Shown here piece after piece: positions 11,896 to 23,441 of a stretch of 64,000 nt of DNA (positions are counted from its first letter, which is position 1; the number at the start of each line of letters is the position of its first letter). The position numbers were made by a program, and so were the translations under genes. This stretch comes from Cyclospora cayetanensis (Eukaryota; Apicomplexa; Conoidasida; Eucoccidiorida; Eimeriidae), in the NCBI RefSeq assembly GCF_002999335.1, contig NW_020312258.1:310001-374000 (forward strand), in the 5' to 3' direction. The notes below the pieces were generated by a model. It saw only the letters and a program-made list of their open reading frames with translations. It did no database searches and was not told where the DNA came from.

Positions 11896-14800
11896 AGCAA
11901 CTCTAGCACCAGCTGCTGCATGAGTTGTATCATGCAGCAGTAGGTGCAGCGTCCACACATGCTGCCGTTGCATTCTAGTTCGCTTCCGAGTTTCACTTCA
12001 CTATCAAACTCTGTACGCATTTTTGTCACGCTCTTTGCCTTTTTACCCTTGGGATGCCCGATGCGGCATGGAGCCCAGACTTTCGAGTTGGACGATCTCG
12101 TCTCTATTGGTGCAAGGAAAAGGCCACGAGACGTGAAACGGTTTGAAAGGTTTGCCGCTCAGTCTGCAGGTGGATCGTGTGGGAGCGCACCTGCAGGGGG
12201 CACAACCCCCCTTTGGAGTTCAGAGGTTTTGGAAGAAGAGAAGTAGTCGGGTAGAGCTCTGCCCATCATTTTCTCAAAAAATTGTGTCTCTTTACGGATG
12301 CCTTAGTAGTTCACTTTTCCACCGCTTTTTCGTAGAGGCGCGCAGAGCGTAGCTGTCGATACACCGCATGTCGTCAGCTAAGGCTGCAGCATCTTCTCTG
12401 TTTCCCCCTCCTCGCTCGTGGACGCGGAGCAAAGCTTGAACTCCGCAGCCTAATCAAGGCTGCTGTCGTTGAAATTGCTGGTTCGAGAGGCACTTGGAGT
12501 TCGGCTCTGGAAGGAAGGGAAGGGGCAGATACTTTGGGGGCTGGGAAATGCCGAGCGACTAATTAGTCTTTTGAGTCCTAAAGAGTTGGTTGTTCTTGCA
12601 GGCGAGCGAACCACTCCCCTACACACGCACGTGCCGCGAGATCAAGGAGGCTGTACGACAAACAATCTCAGAAAGATTCGTTTAATGAAAAGCCAGAGCC
12701 GAGCTTCGCACCTCACGATCACTTAGCTCAGCGTCTGTACTTCAGCGTGTTCACGGCATTGCTAGGGTGCATGGAAAGGCGGCGAATGATTAGAGCAGCT
12801 GCGAGTTGCAGTTCCCAACAATAAAAATGGGGTGGAGGGGTGGCTGTGTAGAGGCGGAGAAATAGCGAGGTGAAGTAGCGAAAACATAGGAACGAAGCGG
12901 TAATTTAGAGAGTTTGCCTCATGGTTCGTGTTCTGACGTGCAAAGAGCTCACGGGAGGCGTCCAAAAGACTCAGTGGAAGCAAAGAAAGCGATAAACTTT
13001 CACATGCCTACAGCAACACAGCACGTGCTCCTTGAGGAGACTTCGAGAATTCAAAACTTCGCCCATTGATGGTGGACGTACAGCAGGCTGGCCGGGCATC
13101 GCAGCAGTGAGAGCACCGAAAAGGGGCAGTCAGGGGCAGGCAAAGTGCAGAGTATTAGCAGATGGTAGCTTGAAGGTTAGGAACGGATCTCCGTTTTGCG
13201 CTGCCCCCTAGCACTTGACTTCCTCTCAGTAGGATGCACGGCTACGTAATGAGAGAGAGGACGGTACCGACACCGCTCAAGCGTTAAGCCATTTTGTCAC
13301 TTGGGCTCAAGGGGGGTGACGGTTGCAAATTTCCCACGCGACAGCGGCTGACTGGCTATGTTCTACTTCTGCATGCCAAGTCTCCCTTCCTTGCTGTTGC
13401 AAAGTGCGTTCTACTACCTGCCACCACAGGCACCGAGTCTAACCCCACTACGCCTGAAGCAGCTGCCAGATGTTGGCGACTAAAAAACCACCGAGATCGA
13501 ACACCCAAGGCGTACCCCGCGAATCGCATTTGAGTGCTTCTTTGGGGCCGAGATTCGACATACTTCTGATTCTGGGGTGTGTGGGGTCTGCACCCTGCGC
13601 ATGTTCACGGTAAAGCTAGAACCGTTTAGATGCAACAATATATGATGTGTCATGGGAAGACAGAGAGCTTGCAGCTTCCCTTGAGTCTAGCGTAGTAATG
13701 GGCAGCGCCTATTTGTTCACCAGCGAGGGCTCGCCACTCTAAACTGAATATGGGACGCCATCCGCCACGTGGAGTAGTGACACCCCAAATCGATCGTGTT
13801 TATGGGGACTGCGGCAGTATGCATAGAGCATAGACGGCAAAGGCTGCGAGGAAGCCAGGAATGCTACGATTTTCTCTGGGAGTGTCACTCATAATAAAGC
13901 ATCTCAAGGGTTCCTGCGCGAGATTACTACAGCGAGCAAGCAGTTCTTGCACGGACAGGCGCAGATCCTTTGTAGAGGCACACGATTTTCTGCCTGCCTC
14001 GGGGACCTTTGGGCCGTAAAGGCGTGTGAGGCGGAGAACCCCAGGCCTTGTTACAGATTGGGGTCCGTTGAGTTATCCGATCTCGCTGCTTTTAGACGCC
14101 AACATCCGGGCGCTTTAGGCGTATTGGAGATAGACTCTGCGCGCTGATGGTCAGTTCACCGAGGCTGCCCCCTGACATCGCCGTCTGCATGCCTTCGCTG
14201 GATGCAATATCACTTTTTTCGAAAGAAGAGAGCTGGGCGTCGGAACACTGGAAATCGCCTTCGAGTTGCTACATCTACGGCTTTCGCGCCATGAGATTCT
14301 GGTCACTTGTCAGGCTTAGCAGGAGGAAGGAAACTGAAGGGCACCCATCGGCCATTGCTTTCGATGATCTCCCGATAGCTGCAGCTTGTCACCTCTGCTC
14401 TTGCGAACCAGATGAAATTAGCTTGTTAGTGTTCTGGCAGATCGAACTCAAGGGAAAAGTGTCCAGCGGCCGCTTCTACAGAGAGAAAAGAAGAAATTAC
14501 GGCCGTTTCTCTACCTGATCCAAGGACGATATAGGTCACTTACAAATACGAGCTCAGAGGAAGTGCTGAAGCAGCTTGAGGGACCATGTCTCATGAATCC
14601 TCACACTGAGGCCCCTGATAGCGTGCAACCTACTTGAGGGTATGAACAGCGTGTCTAAGAGCTGCGAAAGGTTATTCTTCGTCCGGAGGCTGCAGGACTG
14701 AGAGGGTAGCTGGAAGACAGTCGGTCTGGTGAAGTGGAGACAGCACGCACTCAAAGACTCGTTTGGTACAGTCCGACAGTTACGCAGTTCACCGTTGCAC

Positions 14801-16849
14801 ATTTCTTGGCCCGACTTGAGTGTTCCTCCATATGTCTCCTGCCTAAACTGAAAGAAGAGCGCAAATATGCACCAAAAAAGCTGTTCATCTCCGCGTTCCC
14901 CTCCCCCTGCTCCCTCCCTCCTGCAGTGCCTTCAAAAGGTACCTGAGTCGAAGCTGGAGGGGAAAGGGCAAAACCAGCTGGCTCTCAAAATGTTCATCAG
15001 GCACTTTTACTCCGTAACAATCACTCGTTAAAGGGTGTCTAAACGGTTCGAACAGCCACAAACAGGCTTAAATGCTCTGCATGCCTTGATTGCGCTGCCC
15101 CCCGAAGCTATTCTCCCCCAATACTCTTACTTCAGGATGTGGCATAACCGTTGCACGCCCCCTGTTGCACTGTTGGGCTGTTTATTGAGTTCCTTAGTAA
15201 GACTGTTGGCGAATGTATCCCCAGCGTGCTTATCTTTGTAGGCTGCAAAGGTGAATAGTGGTAGCCGTCGAACAACTGTCTCGTTGGTTCGATTGCTGCT
15301 GCAGATCACTGCATATGACATTGAATTATCGCCCCGCTGTACGAGCGCAAGCGCATGCAATAAATTAAGTGTAGCATAGCCTGGTGTTTACATATCAATG
15401 TAGCGGGCTAAGGCACTGTACAGTGACACTCTCTGGTGTTATATACTCATTAAGAATTAGCCGAGATCTGAGTAGTTGGCTTTCCTTTCCTATACCTTAC
15501 TGATTGCAGTCTTGCGCTGATTCGATACAAGAAGATACAGTGCTATGTGCGCCTGCGTAAGATACTATACATGCTATTGTTTACGATTGTTTGGAGTGCT
15601 GAGATGGTGCAGCAAGGCACACCTTGGAAAATCCCTCTCCCCTCATACCAGGAAGCAAAAAAGGCGGAGGCAGAAGAAGGCAGATCTCCTTCGAGAGACT
15701 TTTAATAGCTTTTGTCAAACTAGCATTGAGCCTGGCGCTAACTGTCTCCCTACAGAGACCTTTCGGGGAGCATTGAAATTGACAATAGCTAGTAAGCGAA
15801 CAAGCAAAAGATATCGCTATTAATCCCGAGAATATCGCTACGCTCCGCAGCAAAGGTATATATGGAGCTAAGGCAGGGAAGAAAATCCTACTACCTGTTG
15901 CGAACACGCCACTTGATCTAGTGAAACAGTTCAGGAGTAAATCGGCCTTTCATTCGTATACTGGGCGCATGGGAAACGATCCTTGAATACACCAACCATA
16001 CAGCAGGCCTTAATCGGCTCAATTCGAGGACACGCCAGGTTGGTAACAGTTCAAGTGTGACATGGTTCTGTGAATTCATCGAGAAACGCTCACGGACCAC
16101 CCCATGGAAAACACGCATAAAGGGGCGCCCTCCGTCATGATGAGGAGTCTTTTAAAGACTCAAGAGTCTTTGGAGAGAGTTGTTACTAAAGTTCAGAGAA
16201 GGCATGGCTTCTGAATGGAAGCAGATGAAGGGAGATCAGGTCGGTGTACTGCAGCGCTACCGGCTGCATGCCCAACCCCCTCCAAGACGTACGGGTAAAC
16301 TCTGCAGAAAGCGCTGCTTAAAAAGATAGGCTTTCTACGCTATATTCGCTGCAAGACAACTATATATTGCTGAAAATACTCACACCAAGGAAATTCTGAA
16401 CGTCATTTTGCAGCCCTACGTGCTCGTTGTTGTTCCCAGTCGCTTCCAGCTCGTTGCCTGCCCATCGACGCCAGAAACCCTGAACGCACGCTTTTGCCGG
16501 GCGTTTTACCGGTTTCTTTAGGGGATACTCCTGAAAGGTGTTCATGGAAGTGGCTGTTAGCGGCAAGGAGGCGGCCAGAGGCTTAAGAAGAGCGCCAACA
16601 CAGCAGCAGGAGGGGCACCGATAGCGTCAGCAACGGCTACAGCATCAGTTCGTTGATCAGCACATGAACAGGCAGCACCGGCAGGAGGATCGGAAGCACT
16701 CGTTGCAACGGAGGCGGCTGCAGTGGTAGTGGCAGGGCTGACCCCATTGGCTGCTTCGAGTGCGCCTTCATGAAGGAGGATTTGAGCATTCGCAGTGTTC
16801 TTCTGCCGCGCAGACCACAAACATACACAACACGCGCTAACCGGCGGAA
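11896..16849. other. Long gene-poor, repeat-poor segment
   Basis: Almost 5 kb with mixed composition, no microsatellites and no CAG runs. Open frames are short and on both strands; none shows a family signature and none can be linked by matching splice phases. Between 16.5 and 16.85 kb composition turns toward the Ala/Thr/Gln-rich style of the next gene, so this part may be its 5' UTR. A fast-evolving or non-coding transcript cannot be excluded. Confidence 0.6.
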
Positions 16850-18028
16850 ATGACAGACAACAACGGAGTTTTTCAGTACGGCCCCTTTTTGCCGGTCCAA
16901 GAGGGGCGATTGCAGAGAGACAATGAGGAGGAATTTATCGCCCCCTTACCTCCACCCCCGCCTCCGTTGCTGTATCCTCGGGGTGTATGTACTGCCGCAT
17001 GGGATAAGGCGCGATTGCAACTCGGTTTGCTGCTCTCTCGTGCTGCAGCAGATGTAGGGGCGGCGCCGTCAACGGCTGCTGCCGCAGTGGTAGCCTTTCA
17101 GTCGAGCTTCCCCTCCTTCTTCCACATCGATCCTTCTGCGATTTCATCGTGCTTGGCAGCTTCGCTTTTTCTTTCGGGCAAAGCTGCTGACGAGGAATTC
17201 AACCTCAGACGGGTGGTTGCCTCCTTGGGGTTTTGCAGCCACCATGCAGCGGCAGCAGCGGAGGAAAAACGCCAGCAGCAGCTGTTGCAACAGCAGCAGA
17301 AGCTGCAGCAACAGCAGCAGTCGCCTCCGCAGGCATGCACCGCAGAATACGTTGCGCTGGGCATCAAGGAGTACTGGCGGCAAAGGCAAAGCTGCTTCTT
17401 AGAGGAGCAGCGCCTCATGCAGGCACTTGCCTTCTCGTTCCCCAACCCTACGTTGTGGGAGCACCTGCCTCTAATGCTGATGCTGCTCCGTTCAAATGCA
17501 GCGGAAGCTGCAGTAGCTACAGCTCTCATTGCAGATGCCGCTGCGGGGGCACTGGCGGCAGAGGGCCAGGAACACGTTGTTGTAGCCGCTGCGTGCCTCT
17601 TGGCGAGAAAGCTGATACGCCGATTCAAGGATCGAATTCGGCAGCAGCAGCAGCAGCAGCAGAATAATCAGTATCAGCGGTTGAATTCGCCTTCATCGGG
17701 TGCTGTCACGGCGGCGTCTCTCACACCCGAACACAAGGGCGCAGCTGTAGAGACGGTGCAGCTGCTAGAAGACGAGATTTGCATGAGTGTCGGTACCACA
17801 CCTCCTGCAGAAGGAGAAACTTACTCGGTGCTGCTTGGGATTCTGCCGCTTTTGCAAGGTATTCGCAACAGCAGCGACCAGTGTCATAGCACCAACAGGG
17901 GGCCTCTTTGCCAGCAGCTGTCAGCAGCGGCAAAGAAGATGCTGCTGCAATACGCACTCCTCCTGGACGAAACCAAAGGGCACCAGGTGTACAGACACCT
18001 CGCGGGGGGTGCGGAACCGGCGGACTGA
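16850..18028 (+). CDS. Cyclin-box protein (cyclin L/K/T-like)
   Basis: Uninterrupted 392-aa frame from ATG to TGA. Residues about 50-110 match the start of a transcription-type cyclin box: an amphipathic helix (KARLQLGLLLSRAA), then FPSFFHIDP, CLAASLFLSGKAADEEFNLRRVV. After a Gln/Ala insertion the box resumes with YVALGIKEYWRQRQSCFLEEQRLMQALAFSF. A second, weaker repeat includes HVVVAAACLLARKLIRRF. Such cyclins pair with CDKs acting on RNA polymerase II or splicing; which CDK is unknown. Gln runs lie at about 140-160 and 263-270. The C-terminal codons overlap a dispersed 17-base motif (see findings). Confidence 0.75.
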   Translation: MTDNNGVFQYGPFLPVQEGRLQRDNEEEFIAPLPPPPPPLLYPRGVCTAAWDKARLQLGLLLSRAAADVGAAPSTAAAAVVAFQSSFPSFFHIDPSAISSCLAASLFLSGKAADEEFNLRRVVASLGFCSHHAAAAAEEKRQQQLLQQQQKLQQQQQSPPQACTAEYVALGIKEYWRQRQSCFLEEQRLMQALAFSFPNPTLWEHLPLMLMLLRSNAAEAAVATALIADAAAGALAAEGQEHVVVAAACLLARKLIRRFKDRIRQQQQQQQNNQYQRLNSPSSGAVTAASLTPEHKGAAVETVQLLEDEICMSVGTTPPAEGETYSVLLGILPLLQGIRNSSDQCHSTNRGPLCQQLSAAAKKMLLQYALLLDETKGHQVYRHLAGGAEPAD

Positions 18029-19708
18029 TCATGAAAAAAATTTGTCGGCTTAATTTTTTTGCGGACGCTTTGCCCATTCAAGTCACAGTTAAATAGACAC
18101 TAATTATTCGGGAATGCTTGATCGCACCCCCGTCTTAGCTACAAACGCAGCAGGCCTTAAGCCTCGCCATCAAGGGCTAAAACCAATTGCTTTGGGGGTA
18201 TATATTTAGTTTTTTTTAGCGCAGCACACCTCGTAGAAATTTACAGGGGCTAGGCTCTAGGCTGTGACGTGTAACCCGTAGAGATGTCAGATCGACCTGT
18301 CGCGCCACCTCGGAAGCGAAAGACTTTTAGACAGAGCGGCCTCACCTTCCCAGCTCACGCTGAATTGCTTGCACGCTGGTGGTAAAAGCCAGCCGACAAA
18401 CCCTCTTTCAACTCGCGCCTTCTTGATGGGCGATTCATGTCTCTTGGCTTAGGATGACAGATGCCATATCACATAGCACTCAGAGAGGACGCGGGCGGCT
18501 GGGCCGTTTTCTTAGCCCCTTCATACTTCAAAATCACGCGCATACCCGTTTCCAATTCTGCATCTATTCGGCTAGGCAGTGCAAGCGAGCAATCGGCCTT
18601 CCCAATTGCGCATCCGCCTCCTCCGTCCAATCGGGAGGAGGCGCTGCAAGCTACGGGGAGACCTGCTCTCATGCTGAGCAGGACAGAATTTTATAGGGCC
18701 CCAGCAGGAAATTTACAGTGTATGAGCATGTATGTATCTGTGATTGTACGCATACATATATATATATATATATATGTATGAGTGCATGGAAATGTGAATG
18801 TGTGTACGTGCATTCTAATGTGTACATCGATATTTTAATGTGTGTATGTGCATTTTGATGTGTAAATGGGTATTCTAATGTGTGTGTATGTGCATTTCGA
18901 TGTGTATATGAATATCTTAATGTGTATATCGATATTTTAATGTGTGTGTATGTGCATTTTGATGTGTAAATGGGTATTCTAATGTGTGTGTATGTGCATT
19001 TCGATGTGTATATGAATATCTTAATGTGTGTATGTGTATTTGTATGGGTGTCTGTAGATATGAACCTCGTTCCACGCCGTACTCGGCGTATATGAATAAA
19101 GCAACACTGGGTGACGGTGCTTTGCCAATATGTACTGGCGTCTTGAACTGAACGATCTACATGTCTGCGGGGAGGCGTAGGCTGCAGGGTGCTCAGTCAC
19201 AGCAAGGGTGCTGCCACACCCTCTCAAGTGCAGTGTGCTCGAAGTGGCCTGCAGATGCCGAAGAACCGAATGCACTACTGTGATCTTCGGAGACTTATTT
19301 TTTTCCAAACGCGGGGGAGGGAAAGGAAGCTCCAAACAAGCAAGGGCCGAACCGCTCAAATCCTGAAGAGCGTAGGGGTCCTTCGCGTTTCATGGGTGCT
19401 GCGATGTGCTAGATATATGTACATATACATATATGTATATGTATGTGTGCATGTATGTGTGTGTGCTTCTCAGCCGCAGTTCTGCTGCTGCGGCTGCTGC
19501 ACATGAAGGCGCATGCAGGAGGCAGCAGCCGCGCGACATCCTGGCCTTCCGAGAGTCTGTCTGCGCAGGCTGCAGCAGACAAACCAGGAAACGATTTTAC
19601 GCAGATTCGAGACGAGCCAAAAAGGCTCAGCTCGTCGTCGGGCTCAACTAGCCAGTGCGCGGCTACCCAGCTAGCCACCGAGAAACGTCTCCTGCAGCGC
19701 CTCTGGCT
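18029..19708. other. Intergenic stretch between convergent genes
   Basis: 3' ends of the cyclin (+) and NUDT9 (-) genes face each other here. Apart from the repeat at 18755-19050 and a short TACATATACATA tract near 19415-19450, I see no gene. The open frames at 18454-18781 are short and carry no recognisable motif. Confidence 0.6.
18755..19050. repeat. AT/TG-rich minisatellite with about 102-bp higher-order period
   Basis: Begins with (TA)n near 18760. A composite unit with GATGTGTAAATGGGTATTC followed by AATGTGTGTGTATGTGC and GAATATCTTAATGTG then appears twice, about 102 bases apart (18858 and 18960). Confidence 0.8.
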
Positions 19709-21351
19709 CTACAAGAAGCGAAGGGCATGGCGTAGCATCGCCGAATGAGATCCGAAGAGGTTTTCCAGAGGCTTCACGCCGCGTTTGGCGAGTTCGCTGT
19801 CCTCCTCCAGATCGTAGAAGGCAGCTGCGCATTTTCACCCCACAGCGAGCACACAGCCAAGTGCAGAGTCTGGCAAACGTCCATCGCAAGCCTCGCTGCC
19901 ACCCCCTCTGCCTGTGCACGGCTGCTGTCAGCACACGCCGTGCAAGGAAGCAAAGCTTGCCGCTGCCTTCCGCTGCAGAAAACGCAGAAGAAAGCCTCTG
20001 AAGACATCGCGCCTGAGAAACTGCAGCATGACGCACGTGCGGGAACTTACCCGATCCCTCAGCGGCATCGCTGCCAGCCTGCAGAAATATATTTTCGCTC
20101 TGTGCTTCGTCGAGAACCCATAGAAAGGCAGCCGTCTCCATCCACGCGTTCGCAGTATTCCTCTCGTCATCTACAAGACCGGCATATACGCAGAGGGGCG
20201 GCTTCTTGGCGGGAGGGGAAGTGAACTCGAGGTTGCCGTCTTTGAAGACGCGAAAATTTCCGAACAAGCTCTTCAAAGCCTCAATGGAGCGATGCACATT
20301 TGTCTCCTCCGCAGCATCGAGCCTGCCGCTGCGGGAGGCTGCCGACTCTGCTGCCTCGTCTTCGCCATCCGCAGCGTCTTCTGCTCCTGCTGCTGGCGAA
20401 GAGGTACTCAGGGAGTATGCCGCTGCCTCTTCCAGAAACTCCCGCGCAGCACACTGAGACAAATTCTCCAGCTCTCCTTCCTCTACAAAGCCACCAGGCA
20501 GCGCATACGCGTCCGTTCCATCTGCACGCCTTACTAGAGCTACCTGCAAAGGCGCATGCATGCATGCACGGAGCGTCGAAGCACATGCATGCATGGAGCT
20601 TCAAGGTGCATGCATGCACGGAGCGTCAAGGTGCATGCATGCATGCACGGAGCGTCGAAGCACATGCATGCATGCACGGAGCGTCGAAGCGCATGCATGC
20701 ATGCACGGAGCGTCGAAGCACATGCATGCATGCACGGAGCGTCGAAGCACATGCATGCATGCACGGCTTTCTGCTATGGCTGGCAGAGGGATATGCATGC
20801 CAGGCACCAGGATGCAGACGCTGCTTTAAGGGGTCTGAGCGCTCGCTGGATCGGCGTGTCTGGGGAGGTGCAGTAACAAGGAAACAGTTAAAGCTGCCGT
20901 TTTGGCTCTGAAATACCAGCTACCCCAGAGCGAAAAATTCTAAAACGTCAAGGCTTGCCTGAAGGCGCTTAGTCTCGGGGTGACGTCTCATGACGATTGC
21001 ATCCGCAGCGATATTACAACCCCACGCCCCTAACACACCCCTCCCTCGCAAGGCGATAATGAAGTCTTGCCTGCAGGAGCGCTCTAGTGGGCTGCTGGTG
21101 TTGGTATTGCTGCTACTGTTGGTATTGCTGCTGGTGTTGGTATTGCCGCTACTGTTGGTATTGCTGCTGGTGTTGGTATTGCTGCTACTGTTGGTATTGC
21201 TGCTGGTGTTGGTATTGCTGCAGCTTATGTTGGCTTTTTCCCGTGCAGCACTCCACAGATACAGGGGACTGAGTGGAAATCCGAGTTCGTCTAGAACGGC
21301 TGAGAAAACGCCAAGACGAAGGCAGTGCATGTTGCGCCTTCGTCTCGACAA
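19709..21351 (-). CDS. NUDT9: ADP-ribose pyrophosphatase, NUDT9 type (Nudix hydrolase)
   Basis: Hydrolyses ADP-ribose to AMP and ribose 5-phosphate. Minus-strand exons: one ending at 20959 (ALRGRGVLGAWGCN, AADAIVMRR), then 20543-20051 and 19824-19709. The middle exon has YALPGGFVEEGE and REFLEEA, the Nudix box, then YAGLVDDERNTANAWMETAA and LQAGSDAAEG, all hallmarks of NUDT9 rather than generic Nudix enzymes. The last exon, ENLFGSHSAMLRHALRFL, matches the family's end. The Nudix loop between GGFVEEGE and REF is two residues longer than in the human enzyme. The donor after 20959 is GC rather than GT. The 5' end is uncertain: an Asn/Thr/Ser repeat precedes the first exon, and the block at 21432-22320 may belong to it. 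Confidence 0.85.
20550..20770. repeat. 28-29-bp tandem minisatellite with GCATGCATGC
   Basis: About eight copies of a unit made of GCATGCATGCACGGAGCG plus TCGAAGCACAT or TCAAGGT variants. It lies wholly inside the NUDT9 intron (20958-20544), starting a few bases beyond its acceptor. It shares the GCATGCATGC core, but not the rest, with the array at 4255-4505. Confidence 0.9.
21089..21225 (-). repeat. 15-bp/30-bp repeat reading (NTNSS/NTNTSS) on the coding strand
   Basis: On the minus strand the units AATACCAACAGCAGC and AATACCAACACCAGCAGC alternate, giving an open Asn-Thr-Ser repeat in frame with the following NUDT9 exon. It could be a coding insertion, or intronic if the acceptor GCTCCTGCAG just downstream is used. 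Confidence 0.8.
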
Positions 21352-21431
21352 GCTGGATTTACACCCCAGCTAGCTAGCCAGCTCGGCCTGTCTGCGCATG
21401 CCTCCTGGAGAGGTGTGTCGGAAGCACTCAC

Positions 21432-22320
21432 GTGTGTATCTCTGGAGATGTGGCGAGCTGCGGGGAGGGGAGAGCGTCTGTTGCCGCTTGGTTATGCCCA
21501 ACGCCGCCTGAACGCTGTCAGGCACGCGCGTGAAGGAAGGCAAAAGCTTCGCGTCTGCCGGTTGGGGTGGCTGCATGTAGGACGGCAGGGGGGAACCAAG
21601 GCTTGCAAGAAGAGATCCCCAGTCGAAGTAAGCGGCGGCATCACAAGAAGCGGCATCTAAAACAGTGTTGAGCAAAGAGAGAAGACAAAAACTCGAAGAA
21701 AGAGAGTCAGCACGCCCACGGGCGTTTTTTTTCAAAGCGGCGTCAAAGCTGCGGCGAATAGGTATGATATAACATATATATATATGTGAAGGAAGAGAGA
21801 GCGAGAGAGAGAAAGAGAGAGAGAGAGAAAGAGAAAGAGAGAGAAGAAGAAGAAGAAGGAAGGGGGGAGGAAGCAAGAAACCTCCATGGGAGGCGCTCTT
21901 GCGGGATGCCTCCTCAACGCCATGTTTTTGCAGCAGCTCACCTCTGGCTTCGCCTTGCCACAGCTCGTACGGGCAGTGCAAGATCGCCGAGTATCTCCCA
22001 CTCCGTTCTAGAGCTGACAAGCCTTCAGGACTGAAGGCTTGCGCTGCCTTGCCACCCTTCTCCTGTAGGAACGCAAGGCAAGCATCGAGAGAGGGAGTCG
22101 CAGTCGCTTTCGAGGATGCGCTGGCTTGCAGCACCTCCTTCTCGAGCTGCGTCATCCGCGACTCCACTGGTGCTCTCGGGAGGCGCAATTGACGGCGGAG
22201 AAGTCTAAGGCGAAGGTACAGCAGTCCACTCGAAGGGAACCTCTCCCTGCAGAGGGCGTCTTGCTCGGAGAGTGCAGCACCCGCCTTCAAGGAGCCCATC
22301 GAGGCCTCTTCCTCCCCCAT
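21432..22320 (-). CDS. Unassigned coding block, possibly 5' exons of the NUDT9 gene
   Basis: From ATG at 22320 (MGEEEASMGSLKAG) an open frame runs to about 21885 with protein-like content (LRLRLLRRQLRLP, SLDACLAFLQEKGGKAAQAF, LHCPYELWQGEARGELLQKHG). A purine-rich stretch (21786-21870) then acts as an intron. A second exon starts after a good pyrimidine tract and TTTTAG near 21660 (YFDWGSLLASLGSPLPS, LPSFTRVPDSVQAALGI) and ends at 21432 with a strong GTGAGT donor in phase 1. No known family is visible. I could not match its phase to the NUDT9 exon, so it may be a separate gene or be joined through an exon I missed. Confidence 0.5.
21785..21870. repeat. GAGAGAGAAAGA / AGAAGAAGA tract
   Basis: Purine-rich simple repeat next to a short (TA)n at 21770-21786, in the probable intron of the unassigned block. 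Confidence 0.85.
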
Positions 22321-22503
22321 CGTCTCCTGCCGAGGATAACGATCGAGACGCCAACGGTGTGGCACACAACCTGCGGTGCACTTTAACGCTGGCAGACTTC
22401 TGGCGCTAGGGATCTTCCTCTTCGTCCCCCGAGCCAGAAGAAGCAGGGGTGCGCTTCGAGGGAGCAGCGTGTTGCCTCTGCGTGTGCGCCAAGTCATGCG
22501 CAC

Positions 22504-23441
22504 TCTTGAGGCTTCCTTTACGCCATGGGAAGGCCGAAGGTAGGCAGTGGTCGGCGGCTGGGGTGAAGGAAAGCTCTGAGATCCACCACCACGTTAACCG
22601 TGTGGATATCTCCGAGCGTTCGCCGTCGCATCAAACTGAGGGTTCCCACAAAAACAGTAGTGAAGGCCCCCTTCTCACCCTTTCGGCTGGTGCTGCGGTG
22701 CAATGTGCAGCCTCCTGGAGGAGCCACCGTGGGGTGGTGGTGGCAGGCTTCTCTAGGCATGAAGGAAATGAAAAGTATCAAAATGTGTGTAACAACAGGA
22801 AGAATACCTGTTAAGCGGATCTACTTTTCGGTTTTGCTTCTTCGGAGTTTCTGTGGCCTGGCAGTGGCGGTGTATGTACACCTCGGACACCAGTCAGTCG
22901 GCAGCACCAGCGACGGCGGCACAGACTCCCTTGAACGTGCCTGGACGCCTTAAGAGGTGCTTTTGGCTGGAGGTCCTCCTACTAAAGGGGAGCAATGATT
23001 TGTTTTAATCGAAAAGCACCTTAAGAAGGGTTTGTCTGGGCGCTTAACCTCGTGGATCCCAGGGTGAAGGGTTGTCGGCAACAGGGGTTCAAACTCCCAC
23101 CTCCTTTGAAGGAAAGCGCGAATCTTTGGATCTGATCCCTTGATAAATGTATTTTAGCCGTAAAAGGCAGCCGAATTCAGTGCAGAGGCGCTCGTTTGGC
23201 AGTGTGGCTCATCAGATCCCCCAGAATCACCACCCCCCTCCCTCTGACCAGCAGTTCACGGACACCTTGGGGGGTGCCCACCTGAATTCCATTTTAGAGG
23301 CCCCTCCCCTCCCCAACCACTCATATACACACACACGCACATCTGCATCGGCAGCACTGCGTCTTCATTCGGCCGTGCACGACCCTTTGAATGCAACACC
23401 TGCGCTGTCGTTAGCCGTGCGTGTGTGTTGTGGAGGGAGTC
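22504..23441. other. Intergenic region between divergent genes
   Basis: Promoter-side space between the minus-strand block at 21.4-22.3 kb and the TBCD gene. It holds a short CACACACGCACA run near 23325 and no convincing frame. A GGTTCAAACTCCC string at 23087-23099 looks like a tRNA T-arm but is not part of a cloverleaf (see rejected). Confidence 0.5.

Noticed and set aside
20300..20911. Plus-strand frame of 203 aa with repeated HACMHGASK
   Set aside because: It reads the NUDT9 intron minisatellite and the antisense of the Nudix exon.
23040..23125. GGTTCAAACTCCC, similar to a tRNA T-arm and box B
   Set aside because: The stem pairs poorly, no matching acceptor stem, D-arm or seven-base anticodon loop could be folded upstream.
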